Shown here one piece after another: positions 1-10,684 of a stretch of DNA of 64,000 bases (positions are counted from its first letter, which is position 1; each line of letters starts with the position of its first letter). This DNA comes from Providencia burhodogranariea DSM 19968 (lineage in GTDB: Bacteria > Pseudomonadota > Gammaproteobacteria > Enterobacterales > Enterobacteriaceae): positions 505,868 through 569,867 of the forward strand of contig NZ_KB233223.1 in assembly GCF_000314855.2 (NCBI RefSeq). The letters run 5' to 3'. The notes beneath the pieces were generated by a model. That model saw only the letters and a program-made list of their open reading frames with translations. It was not told the DNA's origin and did no database searches. The position numbers and the translations under genes were made by a program.

Positions 1-122
1 CCAGTTATACCAATGGCATTACTAGGAAGATATGCACAAATTACCCAACCCACCAAATAGGCGAGAGTGAGATAAAGTGACCAACGAGCTTCCTTGTTTG
101 ATTGAAGAAAACGTTTATCCAT
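1..122 (-). CDS. yhdT: YhdT family small membrane protein (3' part outside window)
   Basis: The reverse strand from 122 reads MDKRFLQSNKEARWSLYL and stays open to the window edge (about 40 residues). This matches the start of YhdT (DUF997), a roughly 80-residue inner-membrane protein normally encoded next to the pantothenate permease gene panF and downstream of accC. The first membrane helix begins after the charged N-terminus. A strong ribosome binding site (AGGAGG) sits about 7 nt before the ATG. The function of YhdT is unknown. The gene is truncated only by the window boundary. Confidence 0.85.
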   Translation of the reverse strand, partial: MDKRFLQSNKEARWSLYLTLAYLVGWVICAYLPSNAIGIT

Positions 123-313
123 ACGTATTTCCTCCTCATTAAAATAAAAATAATCAGGGATTGTACGATAATCCAAAGGAGGTGTGTAAAAAAAGCGATA
201 AGGGATGAGTGAAAACTAAATTTATCGATTGGATAATATGATCTAGATATCGAAAATAATTCGGATTATATGAAGTGAACAAATAGCCAATTTGATGTAT
301 TGCAAGTACATGC

Positions 314-610
314 TTATATGAGTAAGTGAATAATCAATAGGATAGACATAGTAAGAATAATGATTGATGTGATGTAGAGAAAGAGAGTGCTATCGATTTT
401 AAGTCCATTATTTTGATAAGCAGTAGAGATGGATCTTTTAAAGCTAATTGCACACAACAGCAGAATTGCAATAATGGAGCCTGTGAGCATTAACCATGAA
501 GAATCCAATAAACCCAGCCGTAGAAATAAGATAGCGTTAATACCGAGCAAGAGTAATGTTCTGCTCCAAGCTTGCTGTGTTCTCTCTGGTTGTAATCCGG
601 GATCGCGCAT
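314..610 (-). CDS. yidG: YidG-like DUF202 inner-membrane protein
   Basis: A 98-residue protein that begins MRDPGLQPERTQQAWSRT, the hallmark N-terminus of YidG in the DUF202 family. Three hydrophobic segments follow (about residues 17-35, 40-57 and 75-97). It starts 9 nt after the stop of yidH and has no clear ribosome binding site of its own, so translation is probably coupled to yidH. DUF202 proteins are small inner-membrane proteins of unknown function. In E. coli the yidGH pair sits elsewhere on the chromosome; here it lies between accC and yhdT. The symbol follows the E. coli relative and is a family assignment. Confidence 0.8.
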   Translation of the reverse strand: MRDPGLQPERTQQAWSRTLLLLGINAILFLRLGLLDSSWLMLTGSIIAILLLCAISFKRSISTAYQNNGLKIDSTLFLYITSIIILTMSILLIIHLLI

Positions 611-619
611 AAAATTTAT

Positions 620-976
620 CTATAGCAGGATGTATAAAAAAGAAATTAAGGCAATTGCGACAATAAATAAAGTCATCATTGCCAGAAAGGAAGTATATTG
701 CAACGGTTCGTCTTTACGCATTGCTATCTCATTTTGTCGCCAGCGATATAGTGCCATAATAGAGGTTATTCCTCCCGCGGATGCGAGAAAAAGTGCCAGT
801 ATGGTTTTTACCCAAGGTTGCGCGGTATCATGTAGGAGCTGTTCAATTGCAATTGCCCCTGCTAACAAGGCGAGTGCGGTTCTTATCCATGCAAGAAAAG
901 TTCTTTCATTGGCTAATGAAAACCGATAATCCGGGGTTTTTCCAATCTTTTTCCATTTTTCATTGTTAAAAGACAC
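620..976 (-). CDS. yidH: YidH-like DUF202 inner-membrane protein
   Basis: A protein of about 118 residues with the DUF202 signature TPDYRFSLANERTFLAWIRTAL, followed by three membrane helices. It closely resembles E. coli YidH. I place the start at the GTG at 976, because an AAGGTGG ribosome binding site lies 8 nt upstream. An upstream in-frame GTG at 988 would overlap that site and is less likely. It forms a two-gene unit with yidG. The accBC terminator at about 1075-1111 separates the pair from accC, so a promoter probably lies in 977-1074. Function is unknown. Confidence 0.82.
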   Translation of the reverse strand: MSFNNEKWKKIGKTPDYRFSLANERTFLAWIRTALALLAGAIAIEQLLHDTAQPWVKTILALFLASAGGITSIMALYRWRQNEIAMRKDEPLQYTSFLAMMTLFIVAIALISFLYILL

Positions 977-1074
977 GGTTATTTCCACCTTTTTGGCTAT
1001 ATGAATAAGATAATGGATATTTTACTAATTCAATTAAATAGAATTTTAGTCATAAATACTCACGCTATGATCAG

Positions 1075-1111
1075 TTAAAAAAATACCGGAAAGCGGTGCC
1101 TTCCGGTATTT
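1075..1111 (-). terminator. Rho-independent terminator of accBC
   Basis: A perfect 11-bp stem (1081-1091 with 1101-1111, 9-nt loop) is followed on the minus strand by seven T residues. It lies 127 nt beyond the accC stop and before yidH, so it ends the accB-accC transcript. Confidence 0.9.
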
Positions 1112-1237
1112 AAATGAATGAGATATCCCATCATATTTCAAGTTGCAGGATGTATATTGTGAATATCACTCAACAGCTAAAATTAGCGTAATGCTAATAT
1201 GCAACACAAATTACTTTGGTATGAGCAATTCAGAAAA

Positions 1238-2584
1238 TTATTCTTGAATACCCAGTTTTTTCTCCAAATAGTGGATATTAGTACCACCTTTTTCGAAGTT
1301 TTCATCATTCATGATCATTTGGTGCAATTCAATGTTGGTTCTAATGCCATCGATAATAAGTTCATTGAGCGCATTTTTCATGCGAGCAATAGCGATGTCA
1401 CGAGTTTCACCATAGGTGATCAATTTACCGATCATTGAGTCATAATACGGAGGTACAGTATAGCCTGCATAGATATGTGATTCCCAACGAACACCAAAAC
1501 CACCCGGAGAATGGAAACGAGTGATCTTACCTGGACTTGGTAAGAAAGTTTTCGGGTCTTCAGCATTGATACGACACTCAATAGCATGACCACGAATAAC
1601 TACATCTTCTTGCTTGACTGATAATGGTAAGCCAGAAGCGATACGCAGTTGCTCTTTAATCAAGTCAACGCCAGTAATCATCTCTGTAACAGGATGCTCA
1701 ACTTGAATACGGGTGTTCATTTCAATAAAGTAGAACTCACCGTTTTCATACAAGAATTCGAAAGTACCTGCACCACGATAGCCAATTTCAATACAAGCCT
1801 TCGCACAGCGCTCACCGATACTACGACGAACTTCTGGAGTAATGCCTGGAGCAGGGGCCTCTTCAACGACTTTTTGGTGACGACGTTGCATAGAGCAATC
1901 ACGTTCAGCCAAATAAATTGCGTTGCCTTGGCCATCAGCCATCACTTGAATTTCAACGTGACGTGGGTTTTCAAGGTATTTTTCCATGTAAACCATATCA
2001 TTGTTGAAAGCAGCTTTCGCTTCTGCACGAGTCAAATTAATAGATGACTCTAAATCTTTCTCGTTGCGTACAACACGCATACCACGACCACCGCCACCGC
2101 CTGACGCTTTGATGATCACTGGGTAGCCGATACGTAATGCGATAGATTTATTTTTATCACTATCGCTGCCCAATGGGCCATCGGAACCTGGTACACAAGG
2201 TACACCGGCAATTTTCATCGCTTCGATAGCCGAAACTTTATCGCCCATTAGGCGGATGGTTTCAGCTTTTGGGCCGATAAAAATAAAGCCAGAACGTTCA
2301 ACTTGTTCTGCAAAATCAGCATTTTCAGACAGGAAACCATATCCCGGATGAATTGCTTGAGCACCTGAAATTTCTGCCGCAGAGATAATCGCGGGGATAT
2401 TCAGGTAGCTTTTTGCGGATGCTGCGGGACCGATACAAATAGTTTCGTCTGCCAACAGCACATGTTTTAAATCACTATCTGCCGTGGAGTGTACAGCTAC
2501 AGTCTTGATGCCAAGTTCTTTACAGGCACGAAGAATTCGTAGTGCGATTTCCCCACGGTTAGCAATGACAATTTTTTCCAGCAT
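1238..2584 (-). CDS. accC: Biotin carboxylase subunit of acetyl-CoA carboxylase
   Basis: A 448-residue protein beginning [17 protein letters not shown] (E. coli AccC has 449). It catalyses ATP-dependent carboxylation of the biotin carried by AccB, the first half-reaction of fatty acid synthesis. Visible motifs are the N-terminal biotin carboxylase fold, the glycine-rich ATP-grasp loop [11 protein letters not shown] near residue 160, and [15 protein letters not shown] near residue 290, which carries metal and catalytic residues. It starts 12 nt after accB, forming the standard accBC operon, and ends at a clear terminator. Nothing looks damaged. Confidence 0.98.
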   Translation of the reverse strand: MLEKIVIANRGEIALRILRACKELGIKTVAVHSTADSDLKHVLLADETICIGPAASAKSYLNIPAIISAAEISGAQAIHPGYGFLSENADFAEQVERSGFIFIGPKAETIRLMGDKVSAIEAMKIAGVPCVPGSDGPLGSDSDKNKSIALRIGYPVIIKASGGGGGRGMRVVRNEKDLESSINLTRAEAKAAFNNDMVYMEKYLENPRHVEIQVMADGQGNAIYLAERDCSMQRRHQKVVEEAPAPGITPEVRRSIGERCAKACIEIGYRGAGTFEFLYENGEFYFIEMNTRIQVEHPVTEMITGVDLIKEQLRIASGLPLSVKQEDVVIRGHAIECRINAEDPKTFLPSPGKITRFHSPGGFGVRWESHIYAGYTVPPYYDSMIGKLITYGETRDIAIARMKNALNELIIDGIRTNIELHQMIMNDENFEKGGTNIHYLEKKLGIQE

Positions 2585-2596
2585 GGAAACGCCTCG

Positions 2597-3061
2597 TTAT
2601 TCGATAACAACCAACGGTTCGTCAAATTCTATTGCATCACCGTTCTGTAACAGGATAGCTTTCACAACCCCTGCTTTATCTGCTTCGATTTGGTTCATCA
2701 TTTTCATCGCTTCCACGATGCAAAGAGGATCACCTACGCTTACAGTCTGGCCGACTTCAACGAATGGTTTTGCTTCTGGACTTGGTGCACGGTAGAAAGT
2801 TCCAACCATAGGAGAGCGCACTTGATGACCTGAAATAGCAGCAGGTGCAGCAACAGGAGCTTCCTGAGCAGGAGCTACAGCATTTGCCAACGCAGGTTGC
2901 GGTGCTGGAGCTGAATAATATTGTTGTGGTGCCGCCATGACCTGAGAAGCAGCTGAAATACGACTGATACGCACTGACTCTTCACCTTCAGAAATTTCCA
3001 GTTCAGAAATGCCAGACTCTTCGACCAGTTCGATCAGCTTTTTAATTTTACGAATATCCAT
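2597..3061 (-). CDS. accB: Biotin carboxyl carrier protein of acetyl-CoA carboxylase
   Basis: A 154-residue protein beginning [17 protein letters not shown]. An alanine/proline-rich linker spans about residues 40-76. The C-terminal biotinyl domain has the EAMKMMNQ motif with the biotinylated lysine at position 120. BirA attaches biotin, and the protein swings between AccC and the AccAD carboxyltransferase. In E. coli accB autoregulates accBC through its promoter and leader. Here the 5' side is short and is entered by an ERIC repeat whose end lies about 50 nt upstream of the ATG, so the promoter must lie in that gap or within or beyond the repeat. Confidence 0.98.
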   Translation of the reverse strand: MDIRKIKKLIELVEESGISELEISEGEESVRISRISAASQVMAAPQQYYSAPAPQPALANAVAPAQEAPVAAPAAISGHQVRSPMVGTFYRAPSPEAKPFVEVGQTVSVGDPLCIVEAMKMMNQIEADKAGVVKAILLQNGDAIEFDEPLVVIE

Positions 3062-3110
3062 GGATATGATTCCGTACTCTTATAATTGAATTTAAGTGAT
3101 TTGTACTTGT

Positions 3111-3228
3111 TATACTTCGAGTTGTAGCGTTGTTGACTTCGTTCAATCGCACTAGTCACATAGTTATCTATGCTCCTAGCGACTCATTCACTTGTCGCCT
3201 AGCTACACCTCAAATTATTTAGAGTACA
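3111..3228. repeat. ERIC/IRU palindromic repeat, full length
   Basis: An imperfect palindrome of about 118 bp. Its ends read TATACTTCGAGTTGTAGCG and CTCAAATTATTTAGAGTA, and its core is CTAGTCACATAGTTATCTATGCTCCTAG written across 3154-3181 (first half CTAGTCACATAG, second half CTATGCTCCTAG). The layout matches enterobacterial ERIC elements with a diverged core. It lies in the accB upstream region and is the first member of a tandem pair. Confidence 0.85.
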
Positions 3229-3235
3229 TACTCGT

Positions 3236-3299
3236 TATACTTCGAGTTGTAACATTATTGAGTGCTTGCCACTTAGCCTACGCCTCAAATTATTTAGCG
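3236..3299. repeat. ERIC/IRU repeat, internally deleted
   Basis: The two ends of the element are kept (TATACTTCGAGTTGTAAC and CGCCTCAAATTATTTAGCG) but the core is gone, leaving about 64 bp. It follows the full copy directly. Its right end overlaps the last codons and the stop of aroQ. Confidence 0.75.
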
Positions 3300-3745
3300 T
3301 TAGACGATAGATGGTTAAACGCTGCTTGTAACGCGAAACTGTAACCATCAGCACCAAGACCACAAATTACTCCGACTGCTTTATCTGAGAGATATGAGTG
3401 GTGGCGAAATGGTTCTCTGGCATGCACATTCGACAGATGAATCTCGATAAACGGGAGTGAAACTGCCAATAATGCATCACGCAAAGCAACACTGGTATGC
3501 GTGAATGCAGCCGGATTAATCAGAATGAAATCAACGTTATCCCTTGCAGCATGAATTTTATCGATCAATTCATGTTCTGCGTTAGATTGAAAATGACTCA
3601 ATTTTACGTCTAAATGCTCCGCTTCTTTTGTCAGTTTTGAAACAATGTCTACAAGAGTCAAGTTGCCGTATTTATCTGGCTCCCTTGTACCTAGTAGATT
3701 TAGATTCGGCCCATTGAGGAGTAAAATGTGAATATCTTCTGTCAT
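3290..3745 (-). CDS. aroQ: Type II 3-dehydroquinate dehydratase
   Basis: A 151-residue protein with the type II dehydroquinase signatures [21 protein letters not shown] at the N-terminus (active-site arginine and tyrosine), [17 protein letters not shown] in the middle, and [17 protein letters not shown] (catalytic histidine) near residue 105. It dehydrates 3-dehydroquinate in the shikimate pathway as a cytosolic dodecamer. The unrelated type I enzyme AroD does this job in E. coli. Its position just upstream of accB is usual in Yersinia and relatives. The stop codon lies inside the end of an ERIC remnant, yet the length is normal for the family. Confidence 0.96.
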   Translation of the reverse strand: MTEDIHILLLNGPNLNLLGTREPDKYGNLTLVDIVSKLTKEAEHLDVKLSHFQSNAEHELIDKIHAARDNVDFILINPAAFTHTSVALRDALLAVSLPFIEIHLSNVHAREPFRHHSYLSDKAVGVICGLGADGYSFALQAAFNHLSSNAK

Positions 3746-3931
3746 TCTGCTGCTAACTCCGACGATATGTCAATAACCCGACAACATAACCTGATGTCGA
3801 TAATTTGTCATCTTTTATCATAAAAAATAAATGAAATCTTTACTGATAAAGATGCCATTATAATTATTTCGTAGCATATGACAGCAAAATACTGGTCTTA
3901 TCAGAGAAATTACCCGAAATTATTATGTAAA

Positions 3932-3969
3932 TTGTGCGGCAATCCAAGTTTTCGCATTTATCCGCACAA
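3932..3969. terminator. Possible terminator hairpin after acuI
   Basis: An 8-bp stem (TTGTGCGG at 3932-3939, CCGCACAA at 3962-3969) with a 22-nt loop lies just beyond the acuI stop. The tract after it on the minus strand is only weakly T-rich, so termination may be inefficient. Confidence 0.45.
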
Positions 3970-3976
3970 GTTTTAA

Positions 3977-4960
3977 TTATGAATTATAAAGATTCACGAG
4001 TGTACGCCCAGTTATCTGATTTTGTAAAAATTTTTGTGCGTATTCTACTGATTGTTCTAATGTGATTTCTGATGTGATTTGTGCATAAAAAGTCTCAGGC
4101 AGTAACTCAGCTAGGCGATGCCAAACGGATGTACGCTTAGCGGCTGGAAAGTATACTGAATCAACACCCTGTAGCCGAATATTACGTAAAATAAATGGCA
4201 TAACGGTGGTTGGCAGTGAAATACTTCTCGCAAGCCCACAAGCAGCAACTGCACCATTATATTGTACCTGGGCAAGTATATTCGCGAGAACATCACCTCC
4301 CACAGTATCAATTGCACCAGCCCAATATTGTTTATCTAAAGGTTTTGCATTCACCGTGAATTCGCTGCGTGGAAGGACTTTTTTTGCACCGATTTGCTGT
4401 AAATATTCGCTATTTTCTAAACGACCAGAAATCGCCACAACATCATAGCCCAGAATAGATAATAGCTGTACAGCAGTACTTCCCACTCCGCCACTCGCAC
4501 CACTGACGATGATTTCACCTTTGTCAGGAGTGATACCGGCTTCTTGTAAGGCATTAACGCATAACATTGCGGTAAAGCCCGCGGTGCCAATAATCATAGC
4601 TTGGCGAAGAGATAAATTTTCAGGTAATGGTGTTAGATAATCTGCCGGTACTCTTGCTTGGGTCGCTAAGCCTCCCCAATGAACTTCACCGACGCCCCAA
4701 CCGGTAAGCAAAACGTGTTGACCAACACTAAAACGAGGGTCTTCGCTATGACGTACGACCCCCGAAAAATCAATTCCTGGCACCATAGGATAATGTCGAA
4801 CAACACCTGCTTTTCCGTTGATAGCTAAAGCGTCTTTATAATTTAATGTTGACCAGTGGATATCAATGACGACATCACCTGCAGGTAATTGCTCTATTGG
4901 GATAGACATGATTGACGAAGTGACTTGGCCATCTTGTTGCTGGAGAACGAGGGCTTTCAT
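3977..4960 (-). CDS. acuI: Acrylyl-CoA reductase (NADPH), MDR family
   Basis: A 327-residue zinc-independent medium-chain dehydrogenase/reductase that closely matches YhdH/AcuI. The N-terminal catalytic domain carries WSTLNYKDALAINGKAGVV and PMVPGIDFSGVV. The Rossmann NADPH-binding loop is SGASGGVGSTAVQLL at about residues 150-165. The family reduces acryloyl-CoA to propionyl-CoA and protects against this reactive intermediate. It is a single gene on the minus strand with a ribosome binding site (GGAGAG) before the ATG. In E. coli csrD lies between this gene and mreB; here it does not. Confidence 0.92.
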   Translation of the reverse strand: MKALVLQQQDGQVTSSIMSIPIEQLPAGDVVIDIHWSTLNYKDALAINGKAGVVRHYPMVPGIDFSGVVRHSEDPRFSVGQHVLLTGWGVGEVHWGGLATQARVPADYLTPLPENLSLRQAMIIGTAGFTAMLCVNALQEAGITPDKGEIIVSGASGGVGSTAVQLLSILGYDVVAISGRLENSEYLQQIGAKKVLPRSEFTVNAKPLDKQYWAGAIDTVGGDVLANILAQVQYNGAVAACGLARSISLPTTVMPFILRNIRLQGVDSVYFPAAKRTSVWHRLAELLPETFYAQITSEITLEQSVEYAQKFLQNQITGRTLVNLYNS

Positions 4961-5000
4961 AGATCTCTCCTGATTGTGAGGTATTAATCCTTTACCCTTA

Positions 5001-5117
5001 ATACTTCAAGATGCAGGATTGTTAACTATTCTTCGCGACTCAAATTACACACTTATGAATATGTATTGTGATTGCTTTGCTAGTCGCTTAGATGCGTCTC
5101 AGATTATTTTGAATATA
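5001..5117. repeat. Degenerate ERIC-like repeat
   Basis: ERIC ends are recognisable (ATACTTCAAGATGCAGGATTGTT at the left, split by substitutions, and GTCTCAGATTATTTTGAATAT at the right). The spacing is near 117 bp but the core is heavily mutated. It lies just upstream of acuI. Confidence 0.55.
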
Positions 5118-6729
<1,612 letters not shown>

Positions 6730-6740
6730 ATAATGCCATA

Positions 6741-6773
6741 AGCAGGCTGGGGTTTGATGCTCCAGCCGCTGCT
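6741..6773 (+). terminator. Hairpin after mreB, likely partial terminator
   Basis: Stem GGCTGG (6745-6750) pairs with CCAGCC (6762-6767), and an outer AGCA/TGCT pair (6741-6744, 6770-6773) extends it past a 2-nt bulge. A T-rich stretch follows. It sits 11 nt after the mreB stop and may lower transcription into mreC. The remaining 300 bp up to mreC shows no gene; a separate mreC promoter could lie there. Confidence 0.6.
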
Positions 6774-7077
6774 TTGCTTACTTTTGATCTTTTGAACATA
6801 AAATCTATTGGTCTTTATGTTTACTCTTGCAGTCATTTGTTAGGTACAAACTTTAAAATTACAATAACAATCTTAGAATTGTACCAAAGTGTGAGTACTC
6901 ATCTGAATTCGTAATAACAGCACCCTTACGAGTTCGGCTAAAGGACGTTTTACGCCATATTGGAGGATGTTTTGTCTAGATGACTAGATGGCAGCTCTCT
7001 TATTTTGATGAAAACGCTTTTATCTCGAGCTAAATTTAACCTAAAAGGTCAATAGACCCAGTGAAATACAGCCATAC

Positions 7078-8046
7078 ATGAAGCCGATTTTTAGACGAGG
7101 TCCATCCCTTCAGTTGCGTATTTTTATTGCTGTTTTTGTCGCGATAGCGCTTGTAGTGATTGGCCATCGTTTCGAACCGTTCAATAAAATCCGTAACTAT
7201 TTAGACACGGCGGTTAGCCCATTCTACTTTTTAGCAAATGGCCCTCGCCAGTTCCTTGATAACATCTCTGAAAATTTTTCTTCACGCCAGCAACTCCAGT
7301 TTGAAAATAAAGCATTGCGTCAGGAACTGCTGCTGAAAAAAGCAGATAACCTTTTACTTGAGCAATTGAAGCAAGAAAATGCTCGTTTAAGGGAACTACT
7401 TGGCTCACCACTTCGTCAAGACGAACATATGATGGTGACGCAGGTTATCTCTGGCACCAATACGCCTTATCGTGATCAAGTTATTATTGATAAAGGTGAA
7501 AATGACAATGTTTATGAAGGGCAACCTGTTATCAGTGATAAAGGAGTTGTGGGGCAAGTTGTTGGTGTTAGTAAATTTAATAGCCGTGTGCTGCTCATTT
7601 GCGACACCACTCATGCATTACCTGTACAAGTTCTACGTAATGATATCCGAGTGATTGCCGCAGGGTCGGGATGTACTGATGATTTACAGCTAGAGCCATT
7701 GCCTGAAAATACTGATATTCGTGTTGGTGATGTGTTGGTAACTTCAGGCTTAGGTGGGCGTTTCCCTGAAGGTTATCCGGTTGCGGTCGTTTCTAGTGTT
7801 AAACATGATACGCAGCGCGCCTATACAATGATTAGCGCAAGACCAAGTGCTGAACTACAGCGTTTACGCTATCTACTGCTATTGTGGGGTAATGACACTG
7901 ACTCAGTAGTGCCATTACAGCCTTCAGAAGTGTATCGGGCAGCGAATGAACGCCTGATGAAAGTACTCCCTCAGGTATTACCAAATCCGAGCGAAATTCA
8001 GGGGCCACCATTACCTCCGTCAATATCTCCAGCAGCCCAACCATAG
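7078..8046 (+). CDS. mreC: Rod shape-determining protein MreC
   Basis: A 322-residue bitopic protein. A short cytoplasmic N-terminus with the RRGPSLQLR motif precedes one membrane helix (about residues 13-29). A coiled coil follows (about 65-105, rich in Q, E, L and K), then the periplasmic beta-barrel domains with VVGVSKFNSRVLLICDTTHALPV. MreC joins MreB to PBP2 and RodA. It is shorter than E. coli MreC (367), mainly in the proline-rich C-terminal tail. It is followed 40 nt later by mreD. Confidence 0.97.
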   Translation: MKPIFRRGPSLQLRIFIAVFVAIALVVIGHRFEPFNKIRNYLDTAVSPFYFLANGPRQFLDNISENFSSRQQLQFENKALRQELLLKKADNLLLEQLKQENARLRELLGSPLRQDEHMMVTQVISGTNTPYRDQVIIDKGENDNVYEGQPVISDKGVVGQVVGVSKFNSRVLLICDTTHALPVQVLRNDIRVIAAGSGCTDDLQLEPLPENTDIRVGDVLVTSGLGGRFPEGYPVAVVSSVKHDTQRAYTMISARPSAELQRLRYLLLLWGNDTDSVVPLQPSEVYRAANERLMKVLPQVLPNPSEIQGPPLPPSISPAAQP

Positions 8047-8086
8047 AAGGATAAGAATAATGGCCATGGATAAGAGGATAAGCTAA

Positions 8087-8575
8087 ATGGATGATTATCG
8101 TGGTAATGGTTGCAGTATTATTTGGATCTCTTTTTTTATTGCATTAATTTTGCAAGTGATCCCATGGCCGGAACAATTAGTGTTTTATCGTCCGTCATGG
8201 TTGTTGTTGATTCTCATTTATTGGGTCATGGCGCTGCCGCACCGAGTTAGCGTCGGTACCAGTTTTATTCTCGGTATTATTGTTGATTCCATCCAAGGAG
8301 CAACCTTGGGTGTTCATGCACTTTCATACAGTATTATTTGTTATCTTGTCTCATATAAACACCAATTATTGAGAAATATGGCGCTTTGGCAGCAAGCATT
8401 AATGATTGTTTTGCTGACGTTGATACTGGATATGACGGTATTTTGGGCGGAGTTCGTTTCTTCACAAGTATTATTCCACCCACAAGTATTCTGGAATAGC
8501 CTTGTGAATGGTATCCTTTGGCCATGGTTATTTTTACTATTGCGAAAAATTCGTCGCCAGTTTTCAGTGTGTTAA
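8087..8575 (+). CDS. mreD: Rod shape-determining protein MreD
   Basis: A 162-residue integral membrane protein, the same length as E. coli MreD, with five or six hydrophobic helices and the conserved [19 protein letters not shown] and [20 protein letters not shown] regions. It is part of the elongasome with MreB and MreC and helps activate PBP2. It lies in the mreBCD-yhdE-rng-yhdP series; yhdE starts 35 nt further on. Confidence 0.97.
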   Translation: MDDYRGNGCSIIWISFFIALILQVIPWPEQLVFYRPSWLLLILIYWVMALPHRVSVGTSFILGIIVDSIQGATLGVHALSYSIICYLVSYKHQLLRNMALWQQALMIVLLTLILDMTVFWAEFVSSQVLFHPQVFWNSLVNGILWPWLFLLLRKIRRQFSVC

Positions 8576-8610
8576 GATTTTAGCAATAGCTCAATTATCT
8601 CTGGAATATT

Positions 8611-9198
8611 ATGGATTATATTTATTTGGCTTCTGGTTCACCGAGAAGAAAAGAGCTTGTTCAGTTATTAGGATATCATTTTGAGATTTTACGCCCTGAA
8701 GTGGAAGAACAGTGGCAGGAAGGTGAAACGCCAAATACATATGTGCAACGTTTGGCACGAGATAAATCACAAGCGGGTGTTAAGATAGCACCTGAAGATC
8801 ATCCCGTTATAGGTGCGGACACCATAGTCGTACTCAATAATAAAATCTTAGAAAAGCCTCGTAATGAGCAACATGCACAAGAAATGTTACTAGCACTTTC
8901 AGGAAATACGCATCAAGTAATGACAGCCGTCGCAATTGCGGGCAAAAATCGCATACTCGATACATTAGTTGTGACAGATGTGACGTTTCGCGAATTATCT
9001 TTAATTGAAATACAGGATTATATACAGTCAGGAGAGCCAATGGATAAAGCGGGAGCATATGGAATTCAAGGGAAAGGCGGCTGCTTTGTAAGACGAATTA
9101 ATGGTAGCTATCATGCTGTTGTCGGTTTACCTTTAGTTGAAACAAATGAGTTAATACAACGATTTTTAGCGTTAGGTGATGGTAAGGGGATGTCATGA
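8611..9198 (+). CDS. yhdE: Nucleoside triphosphate pyrophosphatase, Maf/YhdE family
   Basis: A 195-residue Maf protein beginning [21 protein letters not shown]. The SGSPRR phosphate-binding motif lies at residues 8-13, [10 protein letters not shown] near residue 70 has the catalytic aspartate, and [16 protein letters not shown] lies near residue 150. YhdE in E. coli hydrolyses dTTP, UTP and related modified nucleotides, a house-cleaning role. It overlaps rng by 4 nt (ATGA), so the two are translationally coupled. Confidence 0.95.
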   Translation: MDYIYLASGSPRRKELVQLLGYHFEILRPEVEEQWQEGETPNTYVQRLARDKSQAGVKIAPEDHPVIGADTIVVLNNKILEKPRNEQHAQEMLLALSGNTHQVMTAVAIAGKNRILDTLVVTDVTFRELSLIEIQDYIQSGEPMDKAGAYGIQGKGGCFVRRINGSYHAVVGLPLVETNELIQRFLALGDGKGMS

Positions 9199-10664
9199 CT
9201 GCTGAGTTATTAGTAAATATTACACCATCAGAAACGCGAGTTGCTTATATTGATGGCGGAATTCTGCAAGAAATCCATGTAGAGCGAGAATCAAAAAGGG
9301 GAATTGTAGGGAATATCTACAAAGGTCGTGTGAGCCGAGTGTTACCGGGCATGCAGGCGGCCTTTGTTGATATTGGCCTTGATAAAGCCGCCTTTTTACA
9401 TGCATCCGATATTATGCCGCATACAGAATGTATTGCGGGTGAAGAGCAAAAGAATTTTCATGTTAGGGATATCGCAGAGCTAGTTAAACAGGGACAAGAT
9501 TTAATTGTACAAGTTGTTAAAGATCCATTAGGTACTAAGGGTGCCAGATTAACAACTGATATTACTTTGCCTTCTCGTTATCTAGTATTTATGCCTGGCG
9601 CATCGCATGTTGGTGTATCTCAACGCATTGAAAGTGAAATTGAGCGTGAACGTTTAAAAGAATGCGTAGCACAGTATTGTGATGAGAATGGTGGTTTCAT
9701 TATCCGTACTGCCGCAGAAGGCGTTGGTGATGATGAGATAAAACAAGACGCTGCATTTCTTAAACGTTTATGGGCTAAAGTAATTGAACGTAAAAAACGC
9801 AATGTTACTCGAACTAAGATTTATGGTGAATTATCATTAGCTTATCGAATTATTCGTGATTTTGCAGGTGCATCATTAGATAGGATCCGTGTTGACTCAC
9901 GTCTAACCTATCAAGAATTACAAGAGTTCATCAAAGAATATGTGCCTGAAATGACGGCAAAGCTCGAACTTTATCAAGGTAACCAACCAATCTTTGACTT
10001 GTTCGATGTTGAAAATGAAATTCAACGAGCGATGGACCGGAAAGTTGAGCTGAAATCAGGGGGATACCTGATTATTGATCAAACTGAAGCTATGACGACG
10101 ATTGATATCAATACAGGCGCATTTGTTGGTCATCGCAATCTCGAAGAAACGATATTCAATACTAATATTGAGGCAACTCAAGCGATTGCACGCCAATTGA
10201 GACTGAGAAACCTAGGCGGTATTATCATTATCGATTTTATCGACATGAATGATGTAGAACATCGTCGTCGAGTTTTAGCATCGTTAGAACAAGCATTAAG
10301 TAAAGATAAAGTAAAAACCACCATTAATGGTTTCTCTCAGCTAGGCTTAGTTGAAATGACTCGCAAACGGACGAGAGAAAGCCTAGAGCACGTATTGTGT
10401 GATGTATGCCCAACATGTCAAGGACGAGGAACTGTAAAATCTGTTGAAACGGTATGTTATGAAATTTTACGGGAAATTGTCCGTGTTCACCGCAGTATCG
10501 ACGCAGATAGATTCTTAGTTTACGCTTCTCAATCGGTGGTTAATGTTCTAAAAGGTGATGAATCTCATGCCTTAGCCGAAGTGGAAATTTTTGTCGGTAA
10601 ACAAGTTAAAGTTCAGACTGAGCCTTTATACAGTCAGGAACAATTTGATGTTGTTATGATGTAG
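9195..10664 (+). CDS. rng: Ribonuclease G
   Basis: A 489-residue RNase E/G family endonuclease (489 in E. coli). The S1 RNA-binding domain spans about residues 35-125 ([23 protein letters not shown]). The DNase I-like catalytic domain has [10 protein letters not shown] and [10 protein letters not shown], whose aspartates bind magnesium. The zinc-link motif CDVCPTC is near residue 405. It matures the 16S rRNA 5' end and degrades some mRNAs. The start overlaps yhdE by 4 nt. Confidence 0.98.
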   Translation: MTAELLVNITPSETRVAYIDGGILQEIHVERESKRGIVGNIYKGRVSRVLPGMQAAFVDIGLDKAAFLHASDIMPHTECIAGEEQKNFHVRDIAELVKQGQDLIVQVVKDPLGTKGARLTTDITLPSRYLVFMPGASHVGVSQRIESEIERERLKECVAQYCDENGGFIIRTAAEGVGDDEIKQDAAFLKRLWAKVIERKKRNVTRTKIYGELSLAYRIIRDFAGASLDRIRVDSRLTYQELQEFIKEYVPEMTAKLELYQGNQPIFDLFDVENEIQRAMDRKVELKSGGYLIIDQTEAMTTIDINTGAFVGHRNLEETIFNTNIEATQAIARQLRLRNLGGIIIIDFIDMNDVEHRRRVLASLEQALSKDKVKTTINGFSQLGLVEMTRKRTRESLEHVLCDVCPTCQGRGTVKSVETVCYEILREIVRVHRSIDADRFLVYASQSVVNVLKGDESHALAEVEIFVGKQVKVQTEPLYSQEQFDVVMM

Positions 10665-10684
10665 TTTTGCTGAAGGAGAAGGGA

